The position numbers were made by a program, and so were the translations under genes. DNA of 64,000 bases from Lagopus muta (lineage: Eukaryota; Chordata; Aves; Galliformes; Phasianidae), in contig NC_064449.1 of NCBI RefSeq assembly GCF_023343835.1, positions 1,240,001 through 1,304,000 on the forward strand, written 5' to 3'. The notes under the pieces are model-generated. The model was not told the origin of the DNA. It ran no database searches and was given only the letters and a program-made list of their open reading frames with translations. Below, piece after piece: positions 1-13,575 of the stretch (positions within the stretch are counted from its first letter, which is position 1; each line of letters starts with the position of its first letter).

Positions 1-960
1 AATCTTGCATTAGGAATTACAGCATTTAATGCATCTCATTCTACACTTAAGATTGGTGATAGTGTAAAGAAGGGGACGATACCTGTTGGAAGGTCAAAGA
101 GCCATAAAAGAGCACACGCAATAAAATCGGTCTGTAACAGTCTTGAATTGTACAACTCTGGGGAAAAGCAAGTCCCCAGAAGGGGAACACAGCAAGGAGG
201 GAGCACAGCAAGGCAAGCACACTGCATGGTCCCCTCAGAGGCCTCCCATCTGGAACAGCACGGAGGAGGAGCGACTCATAATGTTGGCGGCCCATTGCTA
301 GCAGTAGCCTGCCATCTGCTGATCGACACAGCTGTGTTTATAGCCTTCAAGGTAAAGCAGCCATCCATCTTTTCTCACAGCCCTCTCTGATTTCAGCTTA
401 TGCTGGTACACGAGAATATGCAACGTGGAGTCTGCTTGTCTCTGCTACAGGCGAGCAGCAGCGCGAGCCAAAACCGCAGGATATCAAAGTGCAGCTGACC
501 GTTACATTAAGATGCTTGGAGCCTTGTCAAAAAGCCATTCCCAATGCTCACAGCTTTGAACCACGACTTCAAAAAGAAAATAGAGTGGGGAAAAAAAAAA
601 AAGAAAAAAATTACAACTTGCCCTAAACTAGCTTCCTGCAACCAACAGCAAGTGGCCCTCGATAAAGGGCAGCAGAGTGTTCCATCACCCAGCACAGTTA
701 ACCCTTCCTCCTGTGCAGGCATCCCCACATCTGCAATGTGCAAAGCTCTTCCCTTGCTCAGAGCAAACAATCTTCCTCTTGTTTTTCCCATGCATGAGTA
801 CTGCCAGACCACGTGGTAATGCCATTCACTGCATGGGGCCAGCTGTACAACTCCATTATGCAAATGACAATGCTGATAATTAAAAGTGTTTATCAAGTAA
901 CCACAGAGGAACAGGAGTCTCCTTTACAACCAAGCCACACTCTTCATCACTGTGAGACTG
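1..960. other. Intergenic DNA, no gene seen
   Basis: Only short frames without recognisable product. An A-rich tract at about 590-609 is the sole low-complexity feature. Confidence 0.6.
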
Positions 961-1270
961 TACAGGTGTATGGGAACTGTTGAATCATGGCCTGCAGCAC
1001 TGATGGAGCAGCTGGGGAAAGGAGCCGGTCAGCCCTGGGAGCACAGGTGAAGGCAATTCAGCTGTGATAGGAAGGGATGGAGCCTGGCTGCACCTCTCTT
1101 AGGCCTCATTTAAGGGCTGGCTGCCATTGGGGAAGGTTCTCTTTCTGGTGATCCCTCTTTGGTGGATTTTTCCTGTAAGCCTGGATCTTTGGAGATAGGT
1201 GAGCACTTTGCTTTTTTTCTGTGTTACACCTTTCCTTCCTGCTCATCCCTTTGTCACGACACCTCCTGTA
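961..1270 (+). repeat. Unidentified ~300-bp dispersed repeat, copy A
   Basis: Aligns in direct orientation with 13,267-13,575. The core 991-1108 matches 13,300-13,417 with a single visible mismatch (A1092 versus G13401). The flanks, for example CTGGCTGCCATTGGGGAAGG, align less well. Family not recognised; it does not look like CR1. Confidence 0.85.
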
Positions 1271-3785
1271 TCACTGTTCCTCCATGTTTTGTCTTTTTCA
1301 TCATTACAACCTTTTCTCATTGTTATGATCCTTAGTAGTCTTCCAAGACAAAATTATGTCATATCTAAAGTATTTCTGGAGGAGACAGTCAGCATTCATG
1401 GTGATAATATTAGGGGTGTGATAATTACAGAGATTTGGTCATTAACATCAGGACTGTACTTTAGAAATACAGCTGATTTTGCCCTCCTTTCCTAAAGAGG
1501 TTCACTTTTGAAAGGTGAGAATTTCAGCCAGAAAAGCAGAAGCGAGTGCCTGGTGCGTGTACTGGTCAGCTGCAGGAAAGAATTTTCAAAAGGACATATT
1601 GTAATATTTATGCTTTTTCAGACCTCTTCAAAGAGAGAAGAAAATGATAAATCATGTTGGCTTTCAAGTGCCCACCAGCCATGTGAAGTTAGAAAGGAAG
1701 GAAGAACAGAATGAAGTCCGAACTGAAACCTGAAGCTGGCTTTCATGTAGGGATGTGAAATTACAGATTTGTCACCCACAGTGGTTTTCTGTATCTGGAT
1801 TTCAAGGGCAAATATGTAGAATTTATCCAGGAGGGAAAACAAAAATGGGAGTGAGTTCAGAAACGTTAGAAGAAAGAAAGCAAAGCAGGACAACAAGCGA
1901 ACAAGTCCTGAGAGGGAGGAACAGCTGGGGAGTCTGGTGAACTCTTATCCCACTCCATAGGGCTCATGGAGCCTGAGCATGACAGCACTCATTTCTGAGT
2001 GTGGCTTTACCTTACCCCTCAGGAACCAGCCGTCTCTGGAAGGAGACGATGTTTTATTTTATGAAGCTGTGAATAACTCACTCCTGTTTCTTTTATTACA
2101 TTATGGGTTCTAGCTGGGATTCAACCAGCTGTTTCCTGGGGAATAAAACCTTAGCCTACAGAGCCACTGCCAAGTGCACCAAAGCTGTCAGTGTGAAACC
2201 TATTACACATTCCTTGGGCTGTTAAACGCTGGCATTTCTGAGGCTGATCAAATTGGTTTCCTCAAAAGTGTCAGAATCCGTTAACAATTTGCCAGAATCC
2301 AAACAAACTTAGTAATGCTTTTAATGTCCCTGATAAGACCCTTAAAAATAATAATAAATTGTGGTCGATCTTTGTGTGTTGCTAACATTTTGAAATATGA
2401 AAGGTAAAGAATTGGGTTTTTTATTGTAACAGTGTTTTTGTATTTCTATCCCGCTATAACAGATACAGTACTTCCTCTAATGACAGTGGGATCTTTTAGG
2501 GGCTCAGACCAGCAGCAATATCAGTGTAACAGACAGTGGGTAAGCAGCCAGGAACAGATTTAGAGGGGAAATAGGACAAAGGTCCCCTCATCACCAAACA
2601 GATGAGATTATTCAACAGCTCCCCAGTCCTGGAGTGATTACAAAGGACCAAAACTCTGTGTAAGAAGTTAGGAAACGTACAGAGCGAATGGCAGATGGTT
2701 TTTCCCCATTGGATCTCAGGCAACCCTGTGCTGTTGTGTGGCTCCTGGTTTCAGAGGGGCTCAGAGTTCCACTGGGTAACAAGGAACCTAGGACTCCTCA
2801 AATGTAAGTAAGGCAGGGGAAAAAAAACAGATTTATTTACATCTGTAAAGATCTTTGACCAGTGCTGACAGTTGTTGTCACTCCTGTTATTTTTCCTCCC
2901 CATTAGAAAACAGTCCTGTGCAAGTAAGGTACTCAGATCTATTGAATAATGGTGGGGTGGGGAGGTGAAGAGAGAGAGAGAATGTTGCAGCCACTTGCTG
3001 CTGCTAAAATGCTACTTGCTGGCAGCTTCATTTGGAGGAAAAATACAATCTCCACTAAAAGTGATTTATCACAATGACGCATCTCAATGCAGAACTCGGC
3101 AAGAGCCACTTAACGCACACACAGAAATGAGCATAAGAGGCAGTCATGGGGGGGTGGTGGAATAGGAAAAAGCATGCTTTTCTGATCCCTTTGGAATGAC
3201 AATCCTCTTCTCCACTCCCCACAGAAGGGGCAGCTTTCTTCTCAGCCCAATCCTCTCCCAGGTATGTTATCCATCCATCTGAAAATTCGTTGCAGAAAAG
3301 ACGACTTATTCTTCTGTTTGCTATGTGGAGCAAGCTTAAGTTCTGTATAACATACAAAATTTAAGGAAAGGTGTTAAATAATCTGTCTTAAAACAAAACT
3401 GATTTGTTTTTTCATTTTGTTAAAAAGCCATTTTATTGTAAAAAAATAATAATAATATATACATAGAAAGTTGTTGATGTGACATCTTCACGTAGGAGAA
3501 GTAGTAAGTAAGTACGTAAGTAGTCAGTAAGTACTTATGAACTCCTGGTTGACCCAGTGGTTGTTGTGATAACAATGACAGAACTGTGGGATGCCTGTTC
3601 TAAAGCACAAGCCTTCCTGCCTGTGCAGCAGCCAGCTTTCACAAGGAGCACACAAGGAGCCTTGGATGCAGCTTGAAGGGTCCTGGTGGCACGCAGAAGG
3701 TGCACATCCACAGCTCTGTGTGCTCCTCCGTGCAGCATCTTCTGGTCACAAACATCTGATCATATTGCTCCAACCTCAACGGTGA
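1271..3785. other. Intergenic DNA, no gene seen
   Basis: AT-leaning DNA without a recognisable exon. Contains an AT-rich patch (3,410-3,465) and a short AGTA tetranucleotide tract (3,499-3,537). Confidence 0.6.
3499..3537. repeat. Imperfect (AGTA)n microsatellite
   Basis: Reads GTAGTAAGTAAGTACGTAAG and continues with further AGTA units and single-base interruptions. Confidence 0.8.
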
Positions 3786-3787
3786 GA

Positions 3788-4680
3788 TGAGAATCATGGA
3801 ATCATAGCCTTGGGAAGAGATCTCTGGAGACTGTCTAGTCCAACCCCACTGCTAAAGCAGATCCCTGCTGCAGGTTGAGCAGGAAGACATCCAGGTGGGT
3901 CTTGAATATCTCCAGAGGAAGAGATTCTGCCACCTCTGGGATGCTTGTTCTGGAGCTGTGTCACTCTCAAAGTTTAGAAGTCTTTCTCATATTCAGATGA
4001 ACTTTCTGTGTTCCAGTTTGTGCCCATTGCCCCTTGTCCTGTCACTGGGCATCACCAAAAAGAGCCCTGGCCCCGTTCTCTTGGCATCACCCCTGAGATA
4101 TTAACAGGCATTGATCAGATCCCCTCTCAGCCTTCTCTTCTCCGGGCTGAACAGCCCCATGGCTGAGAGCTCTCTCCTCATCAGGGAGATACACCATGCC
4201 TCTTGTCATCTTTATGGCCCTCCACTGGGCTCTTTCTAGGAGATCCCTGCCTTTTTTTGAACTGAGGAGCCCAAAACTGGACACCATGCTGCAGATATGG
4301 CCTCCCCAGGGCAGAGCTGAGGAAAACCTCCCTTGACCTGCTGGCAATGCACTCACTGACACCATTGTCCTTCTTGGCTCCCAGGGCACACTGCTGCCTC
4401 CTGGTCACCCTGCTGTCCACCAGGATGCTCAGGTCCTTCTCTGCAGAGCTCCTTTCCAGCAGCTCAGCCCCTAACCTGTACAGATGTACAAGTGTAGGAC
4501 TCTGCGCTTTCCTTGAACCTCATCAGGTTCCTCTCCACCCAACTCTCAGCCTGTCCAGGTCTGGCTGAAGGCAGCACAGCCTTCTGGTGTGTCAGCCGCT
4601 CCTCCCAGCTTTGCACCATCAGCAAATTGGCTCCATCCCTTCATCCAGGTCACTGATGAAGGACGAGCAACTTTTCCTTT
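3788..4680 (-). mobile_element. CR1 LINE, 5'-truncated, 3' end of ORF2 plus tail
   Basis: The left end carries the complement of the CR1 tail (GAATCATGGAATCATAG), so the element reads on the minus strand. Minus-strand frames show degenerate CR1 reverse-transcriptase C-terminal motifs (for example CALGAKKDNGV and QFWAPQ) broken by shifts. The longest CR1 copy here with one from intron 1 of RNFT2. Not autonomous. Confidence 0.9.
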
Positions 4681-7600
4681 TCTCAGCATGTAACACCTGT
4701 GCAGCAATTCCCTATGCCACGTTTTGGGCTCACCAAAGAAGTGAGATGAAAACATACCCACAGCTGCTTTCCCCTCTGTGAAAGAAGTCCTTAAGACATT
4801 TTTCAACACAGGGTGGGAAATGGACAGGTGACAACTCCGTTTTTACTGCCAGTGTTATTTAGGAGGACAGAAACCACAACGCACAGGTGTAGCACTTAAA
4901 AGCTCAGATTCTGCAAGCAATGACAGTCACTCACACCCAACTGCCTGCTAAGGAAGGGCTCCATTTGCTCACCTGCAGCCCAATCCTTATGACAAGGCTC
5001 AGTCCCTGTGCCCCAGTCTAAATCATACAAAGAGAGAGACTTTCATTTGGCATCCGTTGCTATGGGTATTGGTGCATCTTGCTTTTAAATCAGTTCAGGT
5101 GTGGCTTAAACACTAGAAATAAGGGAAGATGTAGAACTTTAGAAAGCCTGAGGACACGTTTCCTTTCAGAGATCAAATTTACTCATGCCATATCAAACAG
5201 CACCTCCTTAATAAATAGCTAAATAAATAAACAGATTCCATCAATAAGCACAAACTGCTGCTGTTTGTATTGGGATAACCCTGCAGTAATTCCATGGCCT
5301 TAAAAGTTCTCAGTTCAAATCCCCAAGAAGAGACAGAATGAATGCAGCTTGCTTCCAGAATTTGTGTCAAGAAAGCTGGGGAAAGAACAGGAACAGCAGC
5401 AAATCTATGCAGTGAGCACTGTCTCTGTCTACTGAATCAGCAGAGTACCCCAACAGAAAGCAACAGAGCCAGCAATGAGCAATCATAGAGCAGCAGTTTG
5501 TGGGAATTAAGCAAAATAAAGCACGTGCATTAAACAAGATCAGTGAAGTGTTGGAAGAAGCTGCTATTTGAGTGCTGCGTGTGCTTATGTGGGAAATGCT
5601 CTTAATATTGTAATCTTCGTTTGTTTCTTTAAATAAATCATAAATAACTGGTCATAAAACAAATATCAATGAAGACCTTAATGGCAGACGATTGGGAATG
5701 ACTGCAGTTGTGTCTTTTGCTGCCTACTACACAAAATATAAAAAAAAATAAAAATGCCCAGCAGATGCAAAACCAAACTAACTAACAAATGATTCAACAG
5801 CTCCCTGGCTGGGTTGTGTCTGCCAGATCTCTGCCTGGAGAGGACTTTTATGTCCATGTAATAAACCCTCAAAATTATAGACTTGCAAAGGAAACAGCTG
5901 CTTAACCATTATGGCAATGGCTGCAGTCAGATTGCAGAGCACCCAGCCCCGAGGCTGAGCCTTGTGCAAGGATGGAACTGAAGGAGTGCTGCTGTAGCTG
6001 ACGTCCATACTGCAGGTTGAGGAGCAGCACAAAGCAGCTTGTTGGGCTCACTGGCTCGCCCAAAATCCACAATGAGACACTGCTGTAGGCTCCGAAAGCA
6101 GAGCGGAACCGTGCGATGCCTGTAGAAATGGTGAAGTAAATAAATAAAAATAAAACAAATCAAGCAGAAATGATTGTATTGCAATCATCTCACGTACGAC
6201 ACTCCTCCAATTCCCTTCTGCTCACGTGACCCTGTGGATGGAGGCTGAGATTCCCATCACCACAGCTGCAGCCCTATGTGATGGGGACACCAAACTCAAA
6301 CAGGACCCTGGCTCACACAGAAATCATCACTATCACACAAGAAATAAAAATCATCAACTAATTATTCAGCAGCTGACACAGGACAGCGATGTCTAATAGT
6401 GTCTGCTCTGTAATTCCATGCTGGCATGACCATTTTTGGCTTAGTGATCTGCAGTGTTAACTGTACAGCACCACCTAACTAGGAGTGCATTCACAGTGCA
6501 CAGAAAATACTTACGTATAAACTGCTCATTCCAGCTACAGCAGCACTCAGGACATAAAAAGTTGCTCCAATACTTACATGCACAATAGGATGCTGTTAAA
6601 TGTCTCATCAGGCAAACAGATTTTTGAAGGAAAGAGGAGGCTGATATGATGCTAAATAATTCCTCTATGAATGGAGCTTGCAAAGACCAGGACAGCAGTA
6701 TTTGAAGAAACAGCTTACAGATCAGAGACAAGTGACGAGGCTGATCTCTGCAACTGCAATTAGCAGTCTCTCCTTCCATCTCTCCGGCTCAGTTCTAAGA
6801 AGGGTCACGTTTTCCTCCTGCTGATGAAGGTTGATTAGCAGTCAGGTGGGGAGAGGCTCCGGGGACGGTATGACGCTTTAATTAAATCACTTCTGCCAGC
6901 TAAGTGATGACACTTTGATTTATAGCACAGCTCATTCAAGCAGACACTGGCACTTCCTGGGCACCAAGATGAGGAAAAGCCAAGCTGGGCAGCAGGTGGG
7001 AGAAGAAGGAGATGTGCACGTAAAGGGAAAAGAACAATCTGTGCAGCAAACACCTGCAGCTGACAGAGACTATTTTCCAAACAGAGCACTTGCAGGACCA
7101 GTAGGAATGGCCATGAAACGTGAAGTGGACGTTATTTAATTCACCTTTCCTACACAGATCCTGCTTCATTTTGTCTGTGTCCATACCAAAGGCTGGTTTA
7201 AGATAGGGTCTTTTAAAAATCTCTCCAACTAAACATACATATTATTTCATAAGGCATATTTCAACCTACTAATTCAAAGAGTTCGCTACCATTGACATGA
7301 GTCAGTGCTGTTTCCAGGCACAGCAGCCACAACCTCAGACAGGGAGGTCCAGTATCTCCTCAAGGCAGAGCAGGACAGCAACCTGACCACCAGCAATGGG
7401 TACCCGAGTCCTCGTGCTCCATCTCCTGTCAACACTGATGTCTCTTAAACACTGTGTTTCAAGTCCTTCCCTCTGCCAAAGGGCGATCATGTTATTTCAC
7501 CAACCTTTGTAAAGGGTTACCTTGATCCAACTTTATCTATTTTGCTTAGGAGTTTGACATTTGAAAAGGCTAACTTGGGCAGCCCTCCCAGTGGAGAGCA

Positions 7601-10600
7601 TCTCTGTTGGTGACACGGCTGCGTCCTCGTCCTTGGGAACTCTCTGCTACAAATCACAAACCTATACAAGGGAGGAAACACTCCTACAGCCTGGAATTCG
7701 AAACAGGTCAGAACGTCCCTACGACATTTCTCTCCTTCTTCAGATTAAACCACGCTTTGGTATTTCTTGGATCACTTTTCTTATTTGAGAGCCTAAAGCA
7801 AGCATCTGAAAGCATTCTAAGGTCTGCCATGCAAGCCAGAGGCATTCTTTAGCAAGACATATCTTTATATTTATAAAAAGAAAGGAGTTTGTCTGCTCTC
7901 AGCATTGTCTGGAGTGAACAACATCTTTATTTTCTGATATTTTTTCTGAAATTTTGAAAATTTTCTGCAAGAAATATTTTGGTCACCTTAAACTAATCCG
8001 GCTCACAATACTTTGATGCATAAGAAGGGAACAATTTAAGGATAACATGAAAGAGGAACACATTCAGAGGATGCAGTCCTTTCAGTCAGTGGTAGTACCT
8101 TCCCCATTAACCTGTGCTGTGGCCTCAGACAGCTCAGAACCATGTCACAGCAGCTGTGTGTAAGAGGACTTAATGAAAAGAGAATCCTTTTTCTCCAGTC
8201 TTTCACTAGAACAGATGAACAAACCAAAACTAAAAGCAAGCAAGGCAACAAGAGACCAAAAAGCCAAACCACCTCCACCAAAATGTCTTCCCTTGCAGCA
8301 ACCAGTAGTAGCATGGCTGCTCTTATGGTAAATCTAAATTCTGATCAGAAAAGAGATCTCATGAACCTCTTCACCCAGCACAAGCACCATGCAGTTTGTC
8401 ACATCTCATTAACTTCTGCTTATCTAAATATGTTTCTTCTTTCAGCTTGAAGCCTTGCTCTGTTTTTTGTGAACGATTCCCACCTCTCCCTCAGTGCTAC
8501 ACCTCATTTATAGGTACTGTAAACACGTGGTAATGACTTCAGCTTTCCTAGCATGCCCCGTAGCATCCCCAAGAGCTGTAGAGCTAATTTACCATGGGAG
8601 CCAAACAGAAGAAACCTTTCCCAGACACAGCATTGACACTGAACCTTCAGTCATAAAGGAATTGTGCAGCAGAGCAGCGTTTAATCAGTATAGGTTGTCC
8701 TCACTAATGCTGGATAATGTATTTGGATTCTTTTGCATCATCTGCACTTAGTAACAACATACTTCACTTAACGCATGGTAGGTAGTGAGGTGGGGGTGAG
8801 AAAAAAGCTGGCTTTACACAGATCCACACGCATCTCCTTTCCATCATTAGAATAAATTTCCAGCAAGGTGAGCAAAAGTTCAGCTGGATGACTCTCATTA
8901 ATGTTAACTTTATTTCAGTAATGAGGTTAAAGTACAACCACAGGAGCTGATATAATCACAGTGATGAGACAAAAAGTGTGCTGCAGTAAACACGGCTGAA
9001 GGAGATGACATTGACAAGAGCGAAGGGTTGCACTGAGGATAGAAGCTCAGGCAACAGCAGCAAAAAATGCAGGAAGGGTAAAAACCTTCCCTTTGGGTAC
9101 AGGAGTAAAAGCCAATAGCTGACAGGAGTGATGCTACCGGTGGGAAGGAGGACTGCCACTGGTCAAAGGATGGTCCTTCATGGTGCTCAGCGTGCCAGCA
9201 CTCAGCTCTGCGAGCTCTTAGAACAAACTGGGGATGAGAGGGGCTGACAGCACTGCACCCTTAACAGCCCTTCTGGAAAGATGAGGACTGCAGTATTGCA
9301 CGCTGAGATAAAACAGGAGGTGTGGAAAATCCAAAGCTACTGGTGACAGCCCCAGAAGACAGTCCTATTGCACCAAATGTCCCTGTGCAATGAGAAGTGT
9401 GAGAGCCATTGAGCCATACTGCTCTGTGCTAATAGCATGAGGCTGGACAGAAACTGTGGGTGTCCATCTTTGTGCAACACATGAAAAAAACAGGCGCAGC
9501 TATTTGGGAAAACTGGCAGGAAGGAAAAGTGGGAGAAGGACAACAAGTGGGGCACCTCTGCAGACACAAAATGTCATCACAGCGTATAATACAAAACCAG
9601 AATACGAGGATTTCTAGTTTTGTTTGAAACAACACACTGCAATATGAAAACTAGTAGCTATAAAGCCTCTCATCACCCACATCCAAGTACTGCTAGTAGA
9701 AAAGGAGGAAGCGTCCGCTCCATCTAATTCTTGCAACCTTCAGTACCTCTGCAAGCAGCCCCATGTAACTTCTCCCACATGCCATGAACAGGTCTTGTTT
9801 TGCCCATTTTTTGCCTGAAATCCTGTGATCCAGCACAAGCTGCTCACGTGGAACCATGGTTTTAACTTTATAGCTACTCACGCAGTGTATTTGCAATGAC
9901 ATGCACAAGATGCGCCCTTTTCATTTTATTTTAGTGTCTTCCTGACCCTCTGAAGGCTGGAGCAGAATTGCTCTGGAGCTGCTGAGGCTCGGCACTGAAG
10001 CTGCCCTGTACAGCATCATCACTTCCAGCTTTGAGGCAACATGCCCTTGTTTTTGCCATCCCAGTTTGATGCACTGCGATGGCAGACATCCGGCCACGGG
10101 AAGGAGAGCCCTGATCAATACATCTGTGTTGAGCAGACCTGAATTAACTACACCTCACTTTCCCTTGACAGAGACACTGATCACAGACAGCTGCAGCTTC
10201 CACTACGAGAAGCAGGAATTCTGGAAGCATATTCATTATGTGGTTGTTAGAAGCAACAGGGCATGCAGGCCTCACCCTGCCTGGGCTACCTGCAAAACCA
10301 ACATCTCTGTTTGATGGAGCGAGTGCCAGCCACTCACCTTCCCATTCTAACCTTGATGTGGCAGGGCCATGACAACTGCATACAGTGTCACATCACACAA
10401 TGTTTCACTGAGCCTCACAGATGGATGCCTTGATTTGCTTTAATGGCCTGTTCTGTGGCAGTGTTTCCACTGCAAATCCTGGTTTAAGGACAAAGTATAT
10501 CAGCTTTCCTATGGAAACTACACAATGGGAACTACTATGGAAACTTAACTATGGAAACTACCCAAGCAGAAGCCCAAGGAGGTCCACATCTCTGCATCTG

Positions 10601-11120
10601 TACGCAGCTTATAGCACTTATGGCATTCCAAACAATTGCAGCAGCTCCCCACTATTCTTTGTGTTGTAGGACTCAGGATTTCCTAACAATTACAGTTCCT
10701 TAACAGATCCTCCATAGCTATTACTTGTATTGCTGCCTGCCCCCAAAAAAGCCAAACCCAAAACAACAAAAGACTTTCTATTTGCTGCACAGAAAAAAAT
10801 TATGCTCCTACAGGGCGCAGTTGGATTTTTGCTGTATTCACACTGCAGATAACAGGGTTTTCCTTGTTGCCAACTCACAAATCTCATTTGTTGCAGGAAA
10901 GCAGACACACAGAAACCACAGCTCCACACAAGAAAGGAAAAATGAGACCCCTACAGTTGTAAAGAGGAACTTGAAGCACTGTGACTTCAGTACTCACCTC
11001 CAGACAATAAACAGCCACAGCCTCTCACTTATTTTTAAGCTCATCATGGTGTGATGATGGTGTGACCTCCCTTGCAACCACTGAACATCTGGGTTTAACG
11101 CTGTGCTGGTCTTTGTGCAT
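4681..11120. other. Intergenic DNA, no gene seen
   Basis: 6.4 kb with only short, unrecognised frames. Contains a small tandem array near 10,508. No convincing exon with paired splice sites or RNA gene was found by eye. Confidence 0.55.
10508..10563 (+). repeat. Short tandem repeat of CTATGGAAACTA units
   Basis: CTATGGAAACTA recurs three times with spacers (CACAATGGGAA and related), in about 55 bp. Confidence 0.8.
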
Positions 11121-11335
11121 CATAGAATCATATCACAGAATGATAGAATGGCCTGTGTTGAAAAGGACCACAGTGCTCATCCAGTTCCAACCCCCTGCTG
11201 TGTGCAGGGTCGCCAACCACCAGACCAGGCTGCCCAGAGCCACATCCAGCCTGGCCTTGAATGCCTCCAGGGAGGCATCACTGATTCATCTCACTTCCAA
11301 CTGCAAATCTTTCACCAACAGGAATACACATGATG
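11121..11335 (-). mobile_element. CR1 LINE fragment (3' end)
   Basis: Begins CATAGAATCATATCACAGAA, the complement of a CR1 tail, followed by the usual GTGCTCATCCAGTTCCAACC and GGCTGCCCAGAGCCACATCC blocks. Confidence 0.9.
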
Positions 11336-12515
11336 CACATAAAGCCCAGCTTGAACTTACAATTGTCCTATGTATGTATTTATTTTTGTGGCATTACTCT
11401 TCAGCATAGGGCTGGGCTTCCACACAGAGGGAGGGAGGCCCACAGTGCAGTTCATCTGGGTTCATTCTGACATAACTGATGCTGGTGCCATTTTTGAGCC
11501 ATGTGGTTTAACCACATACAAACCCATACATCAGAGACGTATTTTCTCAATGGGACCCAGATTTGAGTTCTTAGGGGAAGCATGGGAGAAGCAGCAATGA
11601 TCCTGCTCTGCTTCCCATCCCACATGACAGCATGGAAGAGCTCCACATTTCTCTCCCAGAACTCTGGTTAGGTGTCAAGGTGCCCTTTAACACAAACTGC
11701 AACCATGATGCCATGAAATTTTGCATAAATACTCAAAGCAAAGGCAGGCTGAGAAAACTGGGAGCAACAGCTATTGCCTGATCAAAGAGGGGTGAAGAGA
11801 AATTGAAAAGGAAGGATCAGAATAGAGATACTCTATTGCCTCAAAAGCAGGGATAGTACTGTAATACCTTTGCTTACTAGGAAAAGGAACATTTCCTCTA
11901 GGAGTGAAGATTCCTGTGTTCTGTTTCAACCTTCAGTGAGATGGACCCAAAGCAAAGCAGGGGGAAGGAAAGAAGATGTAAGGGCCTGCCTGAGGGAAAA
12001 AAAAATCAAGAGGAACCAGAGCAGAAAAATGAAAGCGAGTTTAGATTGACAGTGGGACAAAGAGCAGAAAGAGGAGCAGGTGGGAAAGAGAGGAGGAAAG
12101 CAGAGGTGTGTGAGGGGGTGGTTCGATGTTCCCGTTCCTTCCATCTTAGAATATGGGAGCCTTGTTTTAACCAAAACACCACAGCAGGCAGTCAGACCAA
12201 GGAAGCCTCCAAGTAATCAAATCTCCTGCTGAGATAAAGCAGCACGTCGGTGTTGATGTCAGTCAGAGCGCTGTTGATTCTCATCTCCGTGAGACCTCCA
12301 GCAGCTGGGACTGATGGGCACGCTGCCCCACCGGTGTCACAAAGCCAATGGATGCACATGCCTACAGCCTCGGATGTCACATTGGCTCCAAGTCAGGTGC
12401 TCAGCCTATCTTCACCCACTTCTCCAACGTGTCACTTCCTACACACAAGGACGACAGCATTACTATTTCCAATCTTTAAAGGGAGCTTAAAGCAGGAAAA
12501 AAATCAACTTTTTAC
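11336..12515. other. Intergenic DNA, no gene seen
   Basis: Mixed-composition DNA between two CR1 fragments. A purine-rich stretch at about 11,940-12,120 gives spurious open frames. No gene recognised. Confidence 0.55.
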
Positions 12516-12517
12516 AC

Positions 12518-12790
12518 AGGTAGGTAGTGATAGGACAAGGGAGAATGGTTTAAAGCTTAAAGAGGGGAGATGTAGATTAGATGTCAGGGAAATGTTCACT
12601 GTGGGCAGTGAGGCACTGGCCCAGGCTGCCCACAGAGCTGTGGGTGTTCCATCCTGGAGGTGCCCAAGGCCATGGATGAGGCTCTGGGCAGCCTGAGCTG
12701 GTGCCTGCTGCAGTGTTAGGCAGCCCTGCCCTGGCAGCAGCTGGAAACAGGTGATAGTTGAAGTTCTTTCCAACTCAAGCTATTCTACTC
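12518..12790 (+). mobile_element. CR1 LINE fragment (3' end)
   Basis: Plus-strand CR1: GATAGGACAAGGGAGAATGG at the left codes the degenerate ORF2 end (DRTRENGLKLKEGR), then GCCTGAGCTGGTGCCTGC and a CTATTCTAC tail at the right. Confidence 0.88.
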
Positions 12791-13011
12791 ATACCAAAAG
12801 GCACATGAGATGCTTCTTGTGAAGCCATGATTAGAAGCAATCCAAACTACCTGAGTGGAGTTGTCTTCTGGCTCCAAGGAACTTAAACAGATTCTGTGCA
12901 GGGCAGGAACAGAACATAAATAGTTGGCGTCTGATCTGCATTCACCTTGATTCCCACTCTGAAGGTGCATTCAGAGAGACAGAGAACACACTGGATAAAT
13001 GTGAGCTGCAT

Positions 13012-13017
13012 TTTATT
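13012..13017 (-). terminator. Candidate distal poly(A) signal of SPRING1 (AATAAA)
   Basis: Plus-strand TTTATT reads AATAAA in the SPRING1 sense and is followed about 25 nt downstream by GTGTGTT, a usual U/GU-rich downstream element. It would give a 3'UTR of about 3.9 kb. Confidence 0.4.
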
Positions 13018-13266
13018 GGAAGCTTTGTTAAACTGACAAGAAATCATCTGCCATCCCTGAGTTCAACCATTAACAACAGAAACAGATTAACTGTAATCTT
13101 GCCCATGGAAAACTACAGGTGAACCAACAGCTGCCTCCAGTTCTTTTGCAGCTATAATTTGTATTCTGTTCTCTTAACTGAAGTACACACTAGAAGGGTT
13201 TCTACAATACAAGCTTCTCAGCTGGAATAGTTTTTACTTTTCTCTGTTCTGTGACTTTGTGTTACA

Positions 13267-13575
13267 CCATAGGTGTGTATGGGAGCTGCTGAGTCCCAGC
13301 CTGCAGCACTGATGGAGCAGCTGGGGAAAGGAGCCGGTCAGCCCTGGGAGCACAGGTGAAGGCAATTCAGCTGTGATAGGAAGGGATGGAGCCTGGCTGC
13401 GCCTCTCTTAGGCCTCACTGAAGGGCTGGCTGGCCCTGGGGAAGGCTCTCTTTCTGAAGGTTCCTCCATAGTGAAGCTCTCCTCTGTGAACCTGGAATCT
13501 TCTGATACAGGTGAGCAACCTTCTTTCCTTCTTTTATAGCACCTTTCTATCATCCTTCTGTCGTTACACCTCTGG
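13267..13575 (+). repeat. Unidentified ~300-bp dispersed repeat, copy B
   Basis: Second copy of the repeat at 961-1270, same orientation, offset 12,309 bp. It lies in the putative SPRING1 3'UTR, antisense to that gene. Confidence 0.85.

Noticed and set aside
4087-4420. Minus-strand frames with reverse-transcriptase-like sequence
   Set aside because: They are pieces of the degenerate CR1 ORF2, not a host gene.
8142-8450. 102-codon plus-strand frame rich in Lys/Ser/Thr
   Set aside because: No recognisable domain, no matching neighbours or splice partners; considered chance.
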